From NCBI GenBank assembly GCA_025449115.1, contig JAHLKC010000004.1, positions 124,001 to 188,000 of the forward strand: a stretch of 64,000 nt of DNA, given 5' to 3'. The notes beneath the pieces were generated by a model. It searched no databases, was not told the DNA's origin, and saw only the letters and a list, made by a program, of their open reading frames with translations. This document shows, one piece after another, positions 28,320 through 40,141 of the stretch (its first letter is position 1; every line of letters starts with the position of its first letter). The stretch comes from Chytridium lagenaria (lineage: Eukaryota > Chytridiomycota > Chytridiomycetes > Chytridiales > Chytridiaceae). Made by a program: the position numbers and the translations under genes.

Positions 28320-29620
28320 TCATGACAATGATGCTGTTGTTGTTGTTGTTGTTGTTAATGACGCTCCTGCAAGCTCAGGAAAGTCCTTGTTCAACTTGCG
28401 CTCTACCGCTGCTCTGTAAAACTCTTGCACCTTTCCTACGGCTGTCTGGCAGAGGTCAAAGCATTGTTCAAACTGAAATAGAGATAAATAAATATTGTTA
28501 GTATTAATAAAAGAGATCAAAAGGGATGTTCTTTGTTTAAAGAAACGTATTTGACAGATAAAAATAAATATACCTCCTCGCTATCAAACACTCCTGTCGA
28601 TACCACCGTTAAAACTTCCTCGGGGTTGACATTGTCAAAAGCAAACACGTGTGTAGAAGCCGCATCCTGAAACGTAAAGGATTGTGGTGTTTTTGTTTTT
28701 GTTTTTTCATGGTAAAAAATGATAAAATCCATCAGTACATATTCATGGCCTTGCCTTCTTAAAATTAACACACAAACCTTGATCTCTTCTAATGTAGGGT
28801 CAAGAACCAATGTCCCGTCGTGTCGTGTAATACATGTCACCGACGCTGCCATGGCCTTTAATGGGACGCCCGCGTCCAAAAGGGCAAGCACCGCCGCATT
28901 GATTGCTGTGGAAAGCATCTAATTATATCACAGGTTATAACCACGAAAAGATCACAACAAGAGCACTTAAAAATCAAGAGACTTAAAGTTTATAACAGCA
29001 ATAAAGGACTCACCCCGCCGTCATCCGACATGACCTGAATAGTAATCTCAATGGCCGTCCGAGGATGCATTGTCGATAAAATCAAAGAGCTCGCAAGCTC
29101 CTTTATCACACGCTCATAATGTCTCTCTGTTGTCCCTACATTCCCGAAATAATAATAAAACAAAAAAAAAAAAGGCTGTCAGCTAAAACACTTGCAAAAA
29201 TAATATCCGAAAGATTATCAGTTTTACCTGATAAACCTATCAATGGCTTCATGTTCACATCAATGAACGCACGGTCTATTTGCTCTTCCCTGACTTTCAC
29301 TTCTTTAGGCCCGTAGACTGCCGCCAGTGCTGATGATTTGTCTATTCATTTACACAAAATACATCGGAAAAGGAAGAAAAAACAGTCAAAATGTTAGCAT
29401 ATCATTTATTTCTGCAGCAGGTTTGAACAATGAAAGAACCTTATACCCTTTCAAGAAATTCTAAAAAAAACAACAAAGTAATAACCTTCCACCTTCAAAC
29501 ACACACACCTAATGTGAATCTTGCAGACCCATCCGCTCGTTGTAATAAAGATAGCATCGTCGACATGGATCGAATCTGAAAGTCGGACCGGCCGTCCGGT
29601 CTAGAGCTCGTTTCAACCAT
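28320..29620 (-). CDS. RRP46: Exosome core subunit RRP46 (EXOSC5)
   Basis: RNase PH-like subunit of the nine-subunit RNA exosome ring, which processes and degrades RNA in nucleus and cytoplasm. The start at 29620 reads MVETSSRPDGRSDFQIRSM. Successive exons give LQRADGSARFTLG, KSSALAAVYGPKEVKVREEQ, RAFIDVNMKPLIGLS, ERHYERVIKELASSLIL, TAIEITIQVMSDDG, MLSTAINAAVLALLDAG, MAASVTCITR and LVLDPTLEEI. The last exons contain VLTVVSTGVFDSEE, FEQCFDLCQTAVGK and a Thr-rich C terminus to 28320. Five or six introns are present, one of which (around 28680-28790) is longer than usual. The frame is intact. The family lacks phosphorolytic activity in eukaryotes. Confidence 0.92.
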
Positions 29621-30413
29621 TTTTTTTTTACTTTCTCTTTTGAATTCTTGTCTGGATTGTCAGAAATGTGTTGGACTCTCATGCTTGATTAACTCGAGAC
29701 AGGAGAACTGTGGTTGGGGGAGTCGATAACTGTGGGTAAAAAGTCGAAGCTTGGAGGGTGATGATGATGGTGAAACACTTTTGGAAATTGTGAGGACTAA
29801 GGATCTGACCGAATGACGGTCGATAATCCAAGGCGTTAAACTTCCAAGTCGAAGTACGGCCTTTTCCGTTTTCGAGGCATTGCCCCTATTCTCTAGACCC
29901 GCCTTCATTCTTGTAATTATTTATTATCCACCAATAAGCGTCATATTATTAAAAGCGAATCTTCCGGAATGAACAAAAAAAGCCACATAAAGTATCTCAT
30001 GGAAAACATTAATGTGTATTTAACTTACTTGATATAAAGCTATTATTTCACATTATCAAAGGTGTTTTCATATTACATTCTGATCAGGTTTTTATTTTTC
30101 TGAGGAATCGCATCCGTAAGGAGTAAAGAACGGATACATGTCGATGAGACAAGGATAAACACAAAAAACAAAGATCTTTGCGCTATACCTTCTTCAAGCG
30201 AATGTTTAGAAACCACGTAGCATTCTTTTGCATTCCATTTATCCAAGCTACCTTCCTCGCTTCCGATATCCGCAGACTCCAAGGTCTCAACTCTCAACGA
30301 CAATTTCAAGATTGTCAGATTTCCTGTTGCATGCTCAACACACATCAGACCTTGTCAAAGCCAACAAAACCCATAGAGCAAAAACCAACCCCCAGCAGGC
30401 GCACCCCCCAGCC
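29621..30413. other. Divergent intergenic region between RRP46 and AK9
   Basis: This holds the promoters of both genes. A minus-strand open frame (29660-29908, 82 residues, Ser/Leu-rich) has no recognisable features and is probably part of the RRP46 leader. An open frame continues upstream of the chosen AK9 start to 30228, so AK9 could begin somewhat earlier. Confidence 0.45.
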
Positions 30414-33400
30414 ATGCTCACCCCTCCTCAACTCCCCGCCCACCTCCCACCCGGCCACCCCATCTCTAATGTCGATCACATTTTAAGCTCCATCCCTCCC
30501 CCCCGTCTCCCCCCTAAATTCGATCGCAACTGTCTCGTCATCACGGGGAAACCGGGGGCAGGGAAAACCACCCTTGCAAAACGTATCGCACAGGCCATGT
30601 CGGTGGAGCTTGTGAGTCCAGAGTTTATTGTTGAGAGTATGATCAAGGTGGAGGCGGGGGAGGGGGAGGAGGTGGCGGAGAATGAGGAGACGGGGGAGGG
30701 GGAGGGGGAGGGGGATGGACAGAATCATTCGGAACCTGTGGAGAAAACGTTAGAGGAGGAGGTAGATTGTGTTTTCTTTTTCCTTTCTTTTTTTTTTAAA
30801 GTAAAAGCACCACCTCCCCGCACAAACCTCATAAAACCAATTTTACATTAGATCCGTGCCATGCTTAAAAACGGTAAAAGCATCTCCACAGAAATGATGA
30901 TGAGTCTTATTGAACGTGCCGCCAATTCTGAGGAATCCCAGTACAAGGGTTTCGTGTTAGACGGTCTCCCTCATTCCGGTCCCCACCCCAAACCCCTCCC
31001 TCCGAAACCTTCCACGGGTCACGGGAAAAAACAATCCAAAGAAGCAACCCCTCGTCAACCCGACGCCACTCCACTTCTCGCATCCGACTTGGCTATGATC
31101 CAAGATATTGTAGATAAACGTCGAAAGGGATTCAAGCCAATCCTGATCAATTTAGAGATTGAACAGGAGGATTTGATTCAACGACGTGGAGACCAGTGGT
31201 TGGATCCTGTTAGTGGGAGTGTCTTCCCAGGCGCTCAAGTCGCGTATTCGAGACGTCGGAAAGCTGAAGGATATGTTGATGGCACGCCTGACGGTGAGGC
31301 GTTGAAGGAGGAGGATGAGGAAGAGGAATCTTGGACGTTTGATTATAATCTTGAGGAGGTTGGGAAAGAGGGGGAACATGAGGAGGAGGCTGAGGAGGGT
31401 GTGGAAGACGAGGAGAAGGGGGATGGAGAGGATGGGGAGAGTGATGGAGCTGTTGCGAGGAGAACTGGGAGTGCGAGAAGGGCGGCGATGAGGTTGAAAA
31501 GGAAACATGCAGGAGAGGCGAAAAGGATTCGATTGGATAATAAAGTGTCGTGGCCCATCATTGCAAAGGAAGTTTTGGAAAGGTTTGTTCATATTCCGTG
31601 GAAACTTTCAATCTCATTATTCTTGTATAAAGACTTATCCGACGACCTGAGGACACGTATGATGAGGTTGTGAAACAGATGGAAGATTACAAGTCGATTG
31701 AGCATGATTTGAATGAATTGTCGATGCGTCTTTTTGATCATATGGCCATCATTCAAATCGACGCGACGCAACATCCCGACCTGGTCGTTCGTAACGTTCT
31801 CGAACGTCTTCAATCTATGGGTGTTCCCACCTTTCTTAAACCGTCATCCCACGTCGTCTTGAAGTCCCTGACAAAGGATTCCGAGGTACACATCCTTTTC
31901 CGAATATTCAGATACGATTTTTTTTTTCTTCTTTGTTTTCCTCTTACCCAACTTACAATTTATTGCTTGCTATAGGCGTCCCTGAAGCAGATGTTGTAAG
32001 CTACCTCTCACATTTGACTTGGAGGACGGTGAACCCCCACGTGAAGCCAGCATGTGGGGTCGCTACTGCCCCGTCACCTACATAGACGAAGGAACCTCCT
32101 CCAAACCTCCATGTCCTTCCCAGTGACCTACCGCGGTCTCATCCATTTCCTCTCCTCCGAATCCTGCGTCAAGAATTCATCACAAATCCCGACAAATACC
32201 TGTCTCGACCTCCTCAACTCCCCTCACTCACCCTTTGCGTGCTCGGCGGGCCATTCACGGGGAAGACGTCGCAGAGTCAATTGTTGGCGAAAATCTATGG
32301 ATTGAGATTGTTGAGCTTGGATCAAATCTTGGAGGATTGGAGTTTGGAAACGGATCAGGCGGCGTTGTTGAGACGGAATCCCATTTACGCGCAGATTGTA
32401 AAAAGTGTAAGGCGGGACGGACGGTGCCGCCAGAGTTGATGGTGGAGGTTTTGAAACAGGTTTTGGAGGTGAAAGAAAAAAGGAAGAGGAAGAGGAGAAG
32501 GTAATGATTTTATTCTCTCTTTGTGTTGAATGTAGGAGAATTATAAAATAATTTATGACTCTGCATTTCCAAAAGATAAATGGCGTTAGCGAGATAAGGG
32601 ATGGGTTTTGGACGGGTTCCCGCGTACCATTGATCAAGCATCCGCCATGATTGCCGCTGGAATTGTCCCTCAATACGTCATGGTCCTCACAAATGGTAAC
32701 TGCCACCCCAACTCCACCGAAAAGATTAACCCCACACCCCCTTCCTCTCCAAAAATAAACAAACAAAAATAGACATCAACGACGAAGCCGTCCGCGTCCG
32801 TCTCAAATTCCACCAAGCCAATTCCCGCACCGGTCTCCCCTGGAGCGAGTCCACCAAAGACTCCAAACCTGCTTCCCCGCCTCAAATCAGCTACGCCACA
32901 ACCCCCCTCCAAAGTGGCGCCGGAACACAAGCTCGAGCCACCCCGTTTCAGCCTTCATCAAAACCACCATCAGCAGGAGGGTTGCAACCTACACCCCCGG
33001 GAACAGCTCCACAGGGTCCTAATCGCTCGCGTCCAGTATCAGGACGTCCCATAGGTCGAACGAGCATCACCACGGCCCCACCCGTGGAGCCTGTTGAGAA
33101 AACTCCACGGTCGAAATACGCCATGCCTCCCATCCCTGTCTCCATGTACCCGTATTTCGATAACCTGTTCAACGGATTCCGCGAAGAATTCCAAGCTATC
33201 CTGAAACAATTGCAAGACAATGCCGCGTTCATCCTTCAGATCGGTGCTGAACAGAGTGTTCCAACGGTGCTCTCATTGATCCAATCATCAGTCGACCCGT
33301 TCCTCCCAAAAGCAAAGGCGTTGAACTCGAAGCAGATTGCAGAATTGCCCAACGTGTTTGAGTTTGGGTTCACAAAAGATTATTGTCCGTTTGCCTTGAG

Positions 33401-36400
33401 ACAGGCCGGGTTGTTGCAAAAGGGGGATGCGAATTTGGCCGTCAAATATGAGGTTTGTTGGATATTCATGGATCCCATTTTCCTTTTTGGTCCTAAATAA
33501 CCCTTGGTTTATTGTAGTCACGTATCTACTATTTGTCGAGTGAGGAAGCTAGAAGCGCGTTTGTCACGGAACCTCATAATTTTGTAAACTTTCGTTCACC
33601 CATGACACCACCACCCCCACGTTTGTTCTTCCTCGGTCCAAGCGGTTCCGGAAAGGTAGATATTATTTTATATTTGTTTGTTTGTTTGTTTTTCTTCTTC
33701 TTCTTTTTTCTCCATCCCGATTCGCTCACTGTAAAACTATAGACAACGCTCATCAACTCCCTCGCCTCATGGAACGTCCCCTCTTTGACATTTAAACAAC
33801 TCGTTGACGAATTCTCCAAAGTTGTTGACACGGATGAACGTGAAGAAATCGAATACATGATGCGCGAAAACGCTGGTCTCCTCTCCCCTCTCATCGTCCA
33901 AGACATGATCACCTATTTATTCCAACGAGAGGTAAACCCCCCCTCCCCCCTTTCTCCCCTGCCGTTTGCTGTTTATATTTCTAACAATAACGCTTAGCCA
34001 TACGCCTCCAAAGGATTCCTACTCGAAGGCTTCCCACGCACTAAAGTCGAAGCCGAAGTCCTCATGAAGCATAACTTATTCGTCGATGCTTTTGTTAATC
34101 TGATGGTAGAGCCGGATATGGCGGCAAAAAGGATGATGAGGGATTTTCAGAGTTCCGCGGTAAAGGTAAAGGCGAGGCGCGCAGAAATGGAGGAAAAGTA
34201 TGGGGTGGATAGTCATGAAGCTAAGATGGCGATGAAGGAGGAGGAAGAGGTTGTTCAGAGAATGGCGAGACAGGATGATGAGATTATGGAGGAGTTTATT
34301 GATATGTAGGAAATCACGCTTTCCCTTTCCTTTCCAGCCATCCATCCGTTACCTTTTTTTGGTGCTTATTTAGGAATAATAATAACCGGATTTATCTAAT
34401 GTACGTTTCTAGCGCTGAGAAAGAAAACATGAGGGTTTCGGAAGTCATTGGCTCTGTTGACGGTAATTGGTCTGTCCCCATTATCGAATTGGATGGTTCC
34501 AAATGCATCCGTCCCGTTGTCTCCAGCTTAAAAAAAAAACTCTTCTCCGTATTTGATGCCGTGAGTTTTTTTCTTTCTCATCATACACACGCCTAAATTT
34601 CTAATTCAACCACTATTTTTTTTTATAGAGGAAAAGCATATTTTCTAATGCTATCAGTATCGAGAAACCCGAGGCTGAGACGCTTCTTCGACTTGGGATT
34701 AAATCTTATAGTCCGTTTGGACAGTATTGCCCTGTTTCGATGGCTTCAAGTGTATCTGTCATGCAGAGACAGGTCGGAACCAAGCCAATTATATATGGAG
34801 ATCATATATATTATATGAAGGGTGAGACGCAGTGCAAGGTACCACCGCCCTCATTTTTCGATGACAATGTTAACCTATTTTTATGTTAAGGATTTCCTTG
34901 AAAATACTTTAGAATACGTCACCCTCGCCTCCCCCAAGCCCGTCGTCCGACCGCGCGTATGCATCCTCGGTCGTCCCAAATCCGGAAAAACAACACTCGC
35001 CATCAAAGCTTGTGCAGAACTGGAACTGATCCATCTCTCGATCCCAAGTGTTCTCGAAAGTCTTCTGTCATCCGGTGAATACTGCAACTTGTCGAAAAAG
35101 GTACCAAAAAGGAGATGTATTGATGGTTAATGTTATATTTAGATTAGAGATGTGTTGACAAAGGGCGGGACGTTACCGGATAAACTTGTGAATGAGGCGT
35201 TGTTGAAGGTCACGTCTCGGGGAATATGTCAGGCAAAGGGATGGGTGCTAGATGGTTATCCCATGACGTTAGATCAAGCCGAGTACCTCGAAAAACGTGG
35301 TTTCATCCCTCACCTTATTATTCAACTTGACATCCTTGATTCCTCCATGATCAAACGAACCATGGATGATTATAAACACGACGCAAGGTTATAATTTTTT
35401 TTTTTGTAATTCAACCCCCTGACATTTTACTGTAGGACTGGGCATCCGGATCTAAATGTTGAACCAGCGGTGCGAGATCGTGATGAGACGCATAGAGCCG
35501 AGATACACTCTTTACAGACGTTCTACGATAAGAGATACGCGAACTGGATTGTGTTGGATTCGTCACGTTCAAAATGGTCGTTGAAAAGCACTTTAAAGGA
35601 TTTCTTGGAGGGTGGAACCACGAGAAGGCAGAATTATGTTGACTTAAGGACAAAGGGTATAAAGATATGAGAATGTCTGATACTAATATTTTTACTAGGA
35701 CGCGCTGCTCCTGTTGGAAATATTGGATTGAGTCTCGCTTATTTGGCTCGACAGATGGGAAAATATGGAGATTACTGTCCCGTCAACTTACTTGATCGAG
35801 GAGAGCTTGTTAAAGGTCCAATGGATACGACGTTTACAGCAGAGTATCAAGTACGTTACATTTAGTTTTCTTTATTCTGATTACATTTAGAACCTGTATT
35901 ACAGAATGTCAGACGGGGAGGCTTTGGAGGCGTTCTTGCTTGCACCTGAGAAATATGTGACAGGCCCAGATCTTCCTGATTCGCTGCCCGAAAGACGACC
36001 TATGACTGTTTTGACCTTTCCCCGGCAATTGGAGCTGCAAGGATTCTGTCCAGTGACTTATTATGAGGGGCCGCAAGGGTAACCATAAAATGACTGCCTT
36101 TTCCCTAAATTTTAAAGATCTTTTGGGAGTATGGTGACCGGAAGGCTGGATATGATTGTGGAGTACGAGGGGAAACTGTTTGCGATGGCATCAGAAGAGA
36201 AATTGGACAAGTTTATGCGGTGAGTGTTCTTGCCAATTTAGAAACGAGGCAGATACTCATGCTTGCTTGTGTAAAGGACACCGTGGAATTTTACATCATT
36301 GGAGCTTCCTCGAAAGTTACCGCCTAAACTCGCCCCTATTCCCGTGGGAACGCTTCCTCTTATCGGATATCTTGAACAATCTGTTGCGAGATCTCTTTCA

Positions 36401-36756
36401 GAGGCTCTAGGCGCAGTGGGACGAGTCCGACCAAAGCACCCTTCAACGACCTGAAAAAATCGGCATGCGAGTTTCTAGCTCTTTATCTCAAAGGTATATT
36501 TTGATTGTTCACGAACGTATTGACGTTTTTTCTATTTAATAAAGCCAACAATGTACGTTCCAAAGACTGGGTACGACGGAATTTTGAGCAGCGACTCTCA
36601 AAATTTAAGGACAGATGTGATTTGATCAAAGACCTTATAGACATCATCAAAACCACCGGTGGCCATTTCGTACCCCCCGAGCATCGTGAACTAGACATGG
36701 ATCGCAAAATCTCTTCCTTTGTCAGCCTTCGCCCCAAAAACTACCCTATGGATTGA
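30414..36756 (+). CDS. AK9: Adenylate kinase 9 (multidomain nucleoside monophosphate kinase)
   Basis: Very large protein with several adenylate-kinase-like domains. In animals AK9 phosphorylates AMP/dAMP/CMP/dCMP and is linked to cilia and sperm. Four P-loops are visible: GKPGAGKTT (about 30546-30570), GGPFTGKTS (about 32246), GPSGSGK|T split by an intron (about 33636-33750) and GRPKSGKTT (about 34970). NMP-binding and lid features recur: GFVLDGLPHS, GWVLDGFPRT, GFLLEGFPRT and GWVLDGYPMT. Between kinase units lie repeated CPV modules (see findings). A Glu-rich insert (about 31300-31450) resembles the acidic insert of animal AK9. The protein ends SFVSLRPKNYPMD at 36756. Some 20 short introns are present, and frame breaks occur near 31998, 32100-32180 and 32410. 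The start at 30414 is the first Met before the conserved domain and is provisional. It converges with cyclin Y. Confidence 0.88.
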
Positions 36757-36858
36757 CTCAAATGATCAAATACCATCACCGAAAACCACTGAGTGGGCTG
36801 TGGAATAATTAATAAACGTAATTAAGTGTGAAGGAAATGAAGATATGTTATTGAGGAG

Positions 36859-39175
36859 CTATATAACTTGTGCTGGTGGTTGAACGGGGATATATACATA
36901 ATCACTGTGTGATTTCTTCATTTTACGGTCTTGGGTGCCGGTTTGGGATTTTGAGGACATCTTGAGGGAGCCTTGGGATGTAAGGTCTTTGCTTTGACTT
37001 CCGGAAGGTTTTGAATCTGATTGCTGTGTGAGGGGGAGCTCGAAAGCGGTGGAGCCCAGAAGGACGGAGCCAGTGCCGTATCTAGGGCTTAGTTTTCCCT
37101 AAAAATGCGTGTAAGAACATGACGAAGAGTGTGAATTGCTTACTGTGAGTAGGGTGACGTCGTTGCGACTGAGTGGTTTGCTTGTTTTTGATTGTAATTG
37201 GGAATCTGCGAGATCTCGTAACTCGAAATAATATCTTGCATACAACGATGCTTTGATAGAGACGTTGTATTGTATCGCAGACATGTACCAACGTTCCAAT
37301 TCATTCCTGATTAATTTAGCCAATGTTAACTTTCATCCACCCACATGTCAGTCACATCCACGTCGGGAAAGATTTGGCAAAAGTCGATGTTCCAGACAGC
37401 GTGATCGTCCCAAACTTTGGATGCCAACAAAAGTCCTCCAAGGACGATCCTGGCCCAGTTATGAGTGTGCAGCGTGACTTGAGTGTTAATTAACATTCTC
37501 TCAATATAGATAAGGGTAATGACAGCGCATTCCACAGACAAGTCCGCTGCTTGGAACAGACATTCCAGAAATTTAAACACGTCATCTTCGGAAGGAGTAT
37601 TTAAATAAAATTGAATGTGTTTCTAGCAATCTTTAGTTGTTGATATAACGAAAATTTACCGATAGGGGCCGAAGTTGCTCAGAAAAATATCGGAAGACTT
37701 AAATTCTCCTTTCTCAATATTTCTCCGTATGCTATTCACAAGGGCCATGGAAACGCTAAACCCTCCATTAGCTTACGAAAAGTATAAAAAAATCTACCAT
37801 TTCAAGGTCTGGTTCAAATCAGCATGACTCAGTGTTGAATCTATAAATAGAGTCGAGCAAGAGTTGTATTTCGGCAGATTCGGCCGCATGGTCTCAAACG
37901 CCACGCTTCCTCCAAGTTTCCCCGACTTCCATGAACTTTCCATTAAGGTGGCTGTTGCTGATACTGCATTGTGACGAGCTTGTGCTCTTAGCCGCTTAAT
38001 CTTTGCTGCCGCCGCTAGAGCTGCCAATGATTCTTTGATAGTGGGGAGCTCAGAGGACCGTCGATAAGGCTCCAGTTTTCTTTGATTTACCACATCGATG
38101 GGAGGGGCGGGTTCTGGCTCGAGGGCTTTGGGAGCCTTTATTTTCGGGGAAGTGGTGGACGGAGAGGGAGCTGGTGGGTTTGGGTTGATGCTGAATATGA
38201 ATGTTCAGATTGAGCGGCTTCGAGGTCATAAAGCTTTAAGTGTTGGAGGGAGTCGTCAATGGTGCGAGAATCTGAAGTATCGTCCTGAATTGGTGGGTAG
38301 GCTTGATCCATAAATGCGTGATCAATTATAACGGAATCTAAGTTCATGTCGAGACTCAGACGGTGTTCTACAAAATCCTGACAGCCCATCTCATATTGAG
38401 TATGGCAAGGCTCTGTAGATTTCTGGCGTCCTATATGTATTTGAGGTCGATCCTGAATGTCTTCCAAAGGCAAAGAAATCGCGGCCTGTGACGATAAGAA
38501 TTGTTCAGACCGGTCAACAGGAGCAGGCCATGCTTCAGAAGTCCCAACTTCATGGTGTTTTCTGAAATCACGCGAATTTGATAAAGTACTTGTAGGTTCA
38601 GTTGGGGTTTTCTGCCGACTTTGTCCCGAATTGAAGACCTCTAAATCGTGTTTTCCATCGTTGAAAGAATCAAAATTAGGTTTTTGACCTGACAGATATT
38701 AGAAAGCTCAAATCTTCATGATCGCTTGTATATACCAGTATCGCTGTAACTTCTTGGCCACCAGTCTCTCTTTCGCAATTAGACTCATCTGGCGAGGCAG
38801 CAATTTCTTCGTCATTTACTTTTCTCCTTGAGAAGAACCCTTCAATATGGGAGAGACTGCTCAGCTCCCCTAGTATAAAAGAGCTAGGATCCCTGCTTGG
38901 AAGTTGATTGAATCCTTCACCCTTCTCTGGATCGAGTTGTGGATGGTCGGAGAAGTCCTGTGACCTCAAGATCCTCGGTGTTCTGCCAGTCCCCCTCCCG
39001 AATGCAATACTTTAATGCTACCCTTGCTCCTCATACCTCCTGAAGTAGTAGTAGCGGTATTTATTAGGCTTAAGGAGTCCTCGTCTGCCGATGTTGAGGA
39101 GGATGATCGTCGTTCCTGCTGGCTCTCCAGAACAGCAGGGGCATTTGCACCCTCACTTGAAGGATTGTTTCCCAT
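36859..39175 (-). CDS. CCNY: Cyclin Y family protein
   Basis: Cyclin Y activates CDK14/CDK16-type kinases at the plasma membrane in animals. The start at 39175 reads MGNNPSSEGANAP; Gly2 with Asn3 and Ser6-7 fits an N-myristoylation site, as in animal cyclin Y. The N-terminal half is a disordered Ser/Asp/Glu-rich region. The cyclin box begins with the family block YNSCSTLFIDSTLSHADLNQ and continues FLECLFQAADLSVECAVITL, IYIERMLINTQV, ARIVLGGLLLASKVWDD, AVWNIDFCQIFPDVDV and NELERWYMSAIQYNVSIKAS. LYARYYFELRDLADSQ then leads into a Ser/Lys-rich tail ending IPVQPPAQVI at 36859. Several short introns interrupt it. The extended N terminus is longer than in animals. Confidence 0.9.
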
Positions 39176-40141
39176 ACTGAATTGTCATTCGTGAATTATT
39201 ATTATTTGAAGGTGTAATTGTCAATTTTCATTGTGTGTTTTGCAGCACTATTACTGAAAAAGAAAAAATGACCTTAGTGGTCGCCCACCACTGTCCATCT
39301 ACATCTCTGCAAACAATACGACGAAAAATCCCGATGCGTCCATATCTGCAAATTGAGTTATCTATCGAACCTTAAGAACAAAAGTGCACATATTGAGTGA
39401 GCTTATCCTTGGTTTTTAAAAAGCGACGGTCTGACAACCTTTTAATTGTCGATTAAATCTACCAAAGACCTTTTCCTGAAAGATTCGTCGAGGTTTGAGG
39501 AAGTTTTCAAGCTGAACGTAAGACAGCTATCGAAATGCTAACATAATCTATAGCGCGAGAGGAGAAAGACAAGTATTATATTTCTCCGAGTCTAGGACTT
39601 ATTACCTCTGATTACTCCATTAATAAGCTGCAGAGATAAGCCACCTGCGGAATTTGGTAGGAACAAATGAAGTTTGGAGCTAGAGTCAACAGAGACAATC
39701 AGAAAAGAGGACGCGGATTTTATATATTTTTTATGAAATAAACGGAAGTAGCGAGCTTTGCGCAAACGAATTTGAAGTGATCACTTACTTAATATCTACC
39801 CTATTTTTCTTGAACTCCAATCCTCTGTGACTTTCTTCTACAATACTAATACTTAAATCATGTTATACAAAAGACTAAAATTGTATTTTTATAAAGAATG
39901 TTGGCCGTGGTATGACATCTCAGAAGCTAACAGGCGCGGTTGAGATGCCTGTTGTTATTTATAGCTTCCCATTTTTGTTTGATTTTGTTAATTATTCAAA
40001 AGTAAATATGGGTATTTATCTGATTATAAACCCAAAAAGTCAATAAACTAGATTTTCTTAAATATGTTCACCCACGTCTCACCTCACCCAGCCTCACCCA
40101 CCATTCCGACTTTAAATTTTTATACTTCGACACCAATCATT
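39176..40141. other. AT-rich gap without a gene
   Basis: This is the upstream region of cyclin Y followed by AT-rich sequence. I see no coding motif and no clear repeat. It marks the change from the gene-dense left part to the transposon-rich right part of the window. Confidence 0.5.

Noticed and set aside
29660..29908. 82-residue hypothetical protein upstream of RRP46
   Set aside because: Low-complexity Ser/Leu composition and position just upstream of the RRP46 start suggest leader sequence, not a gene.
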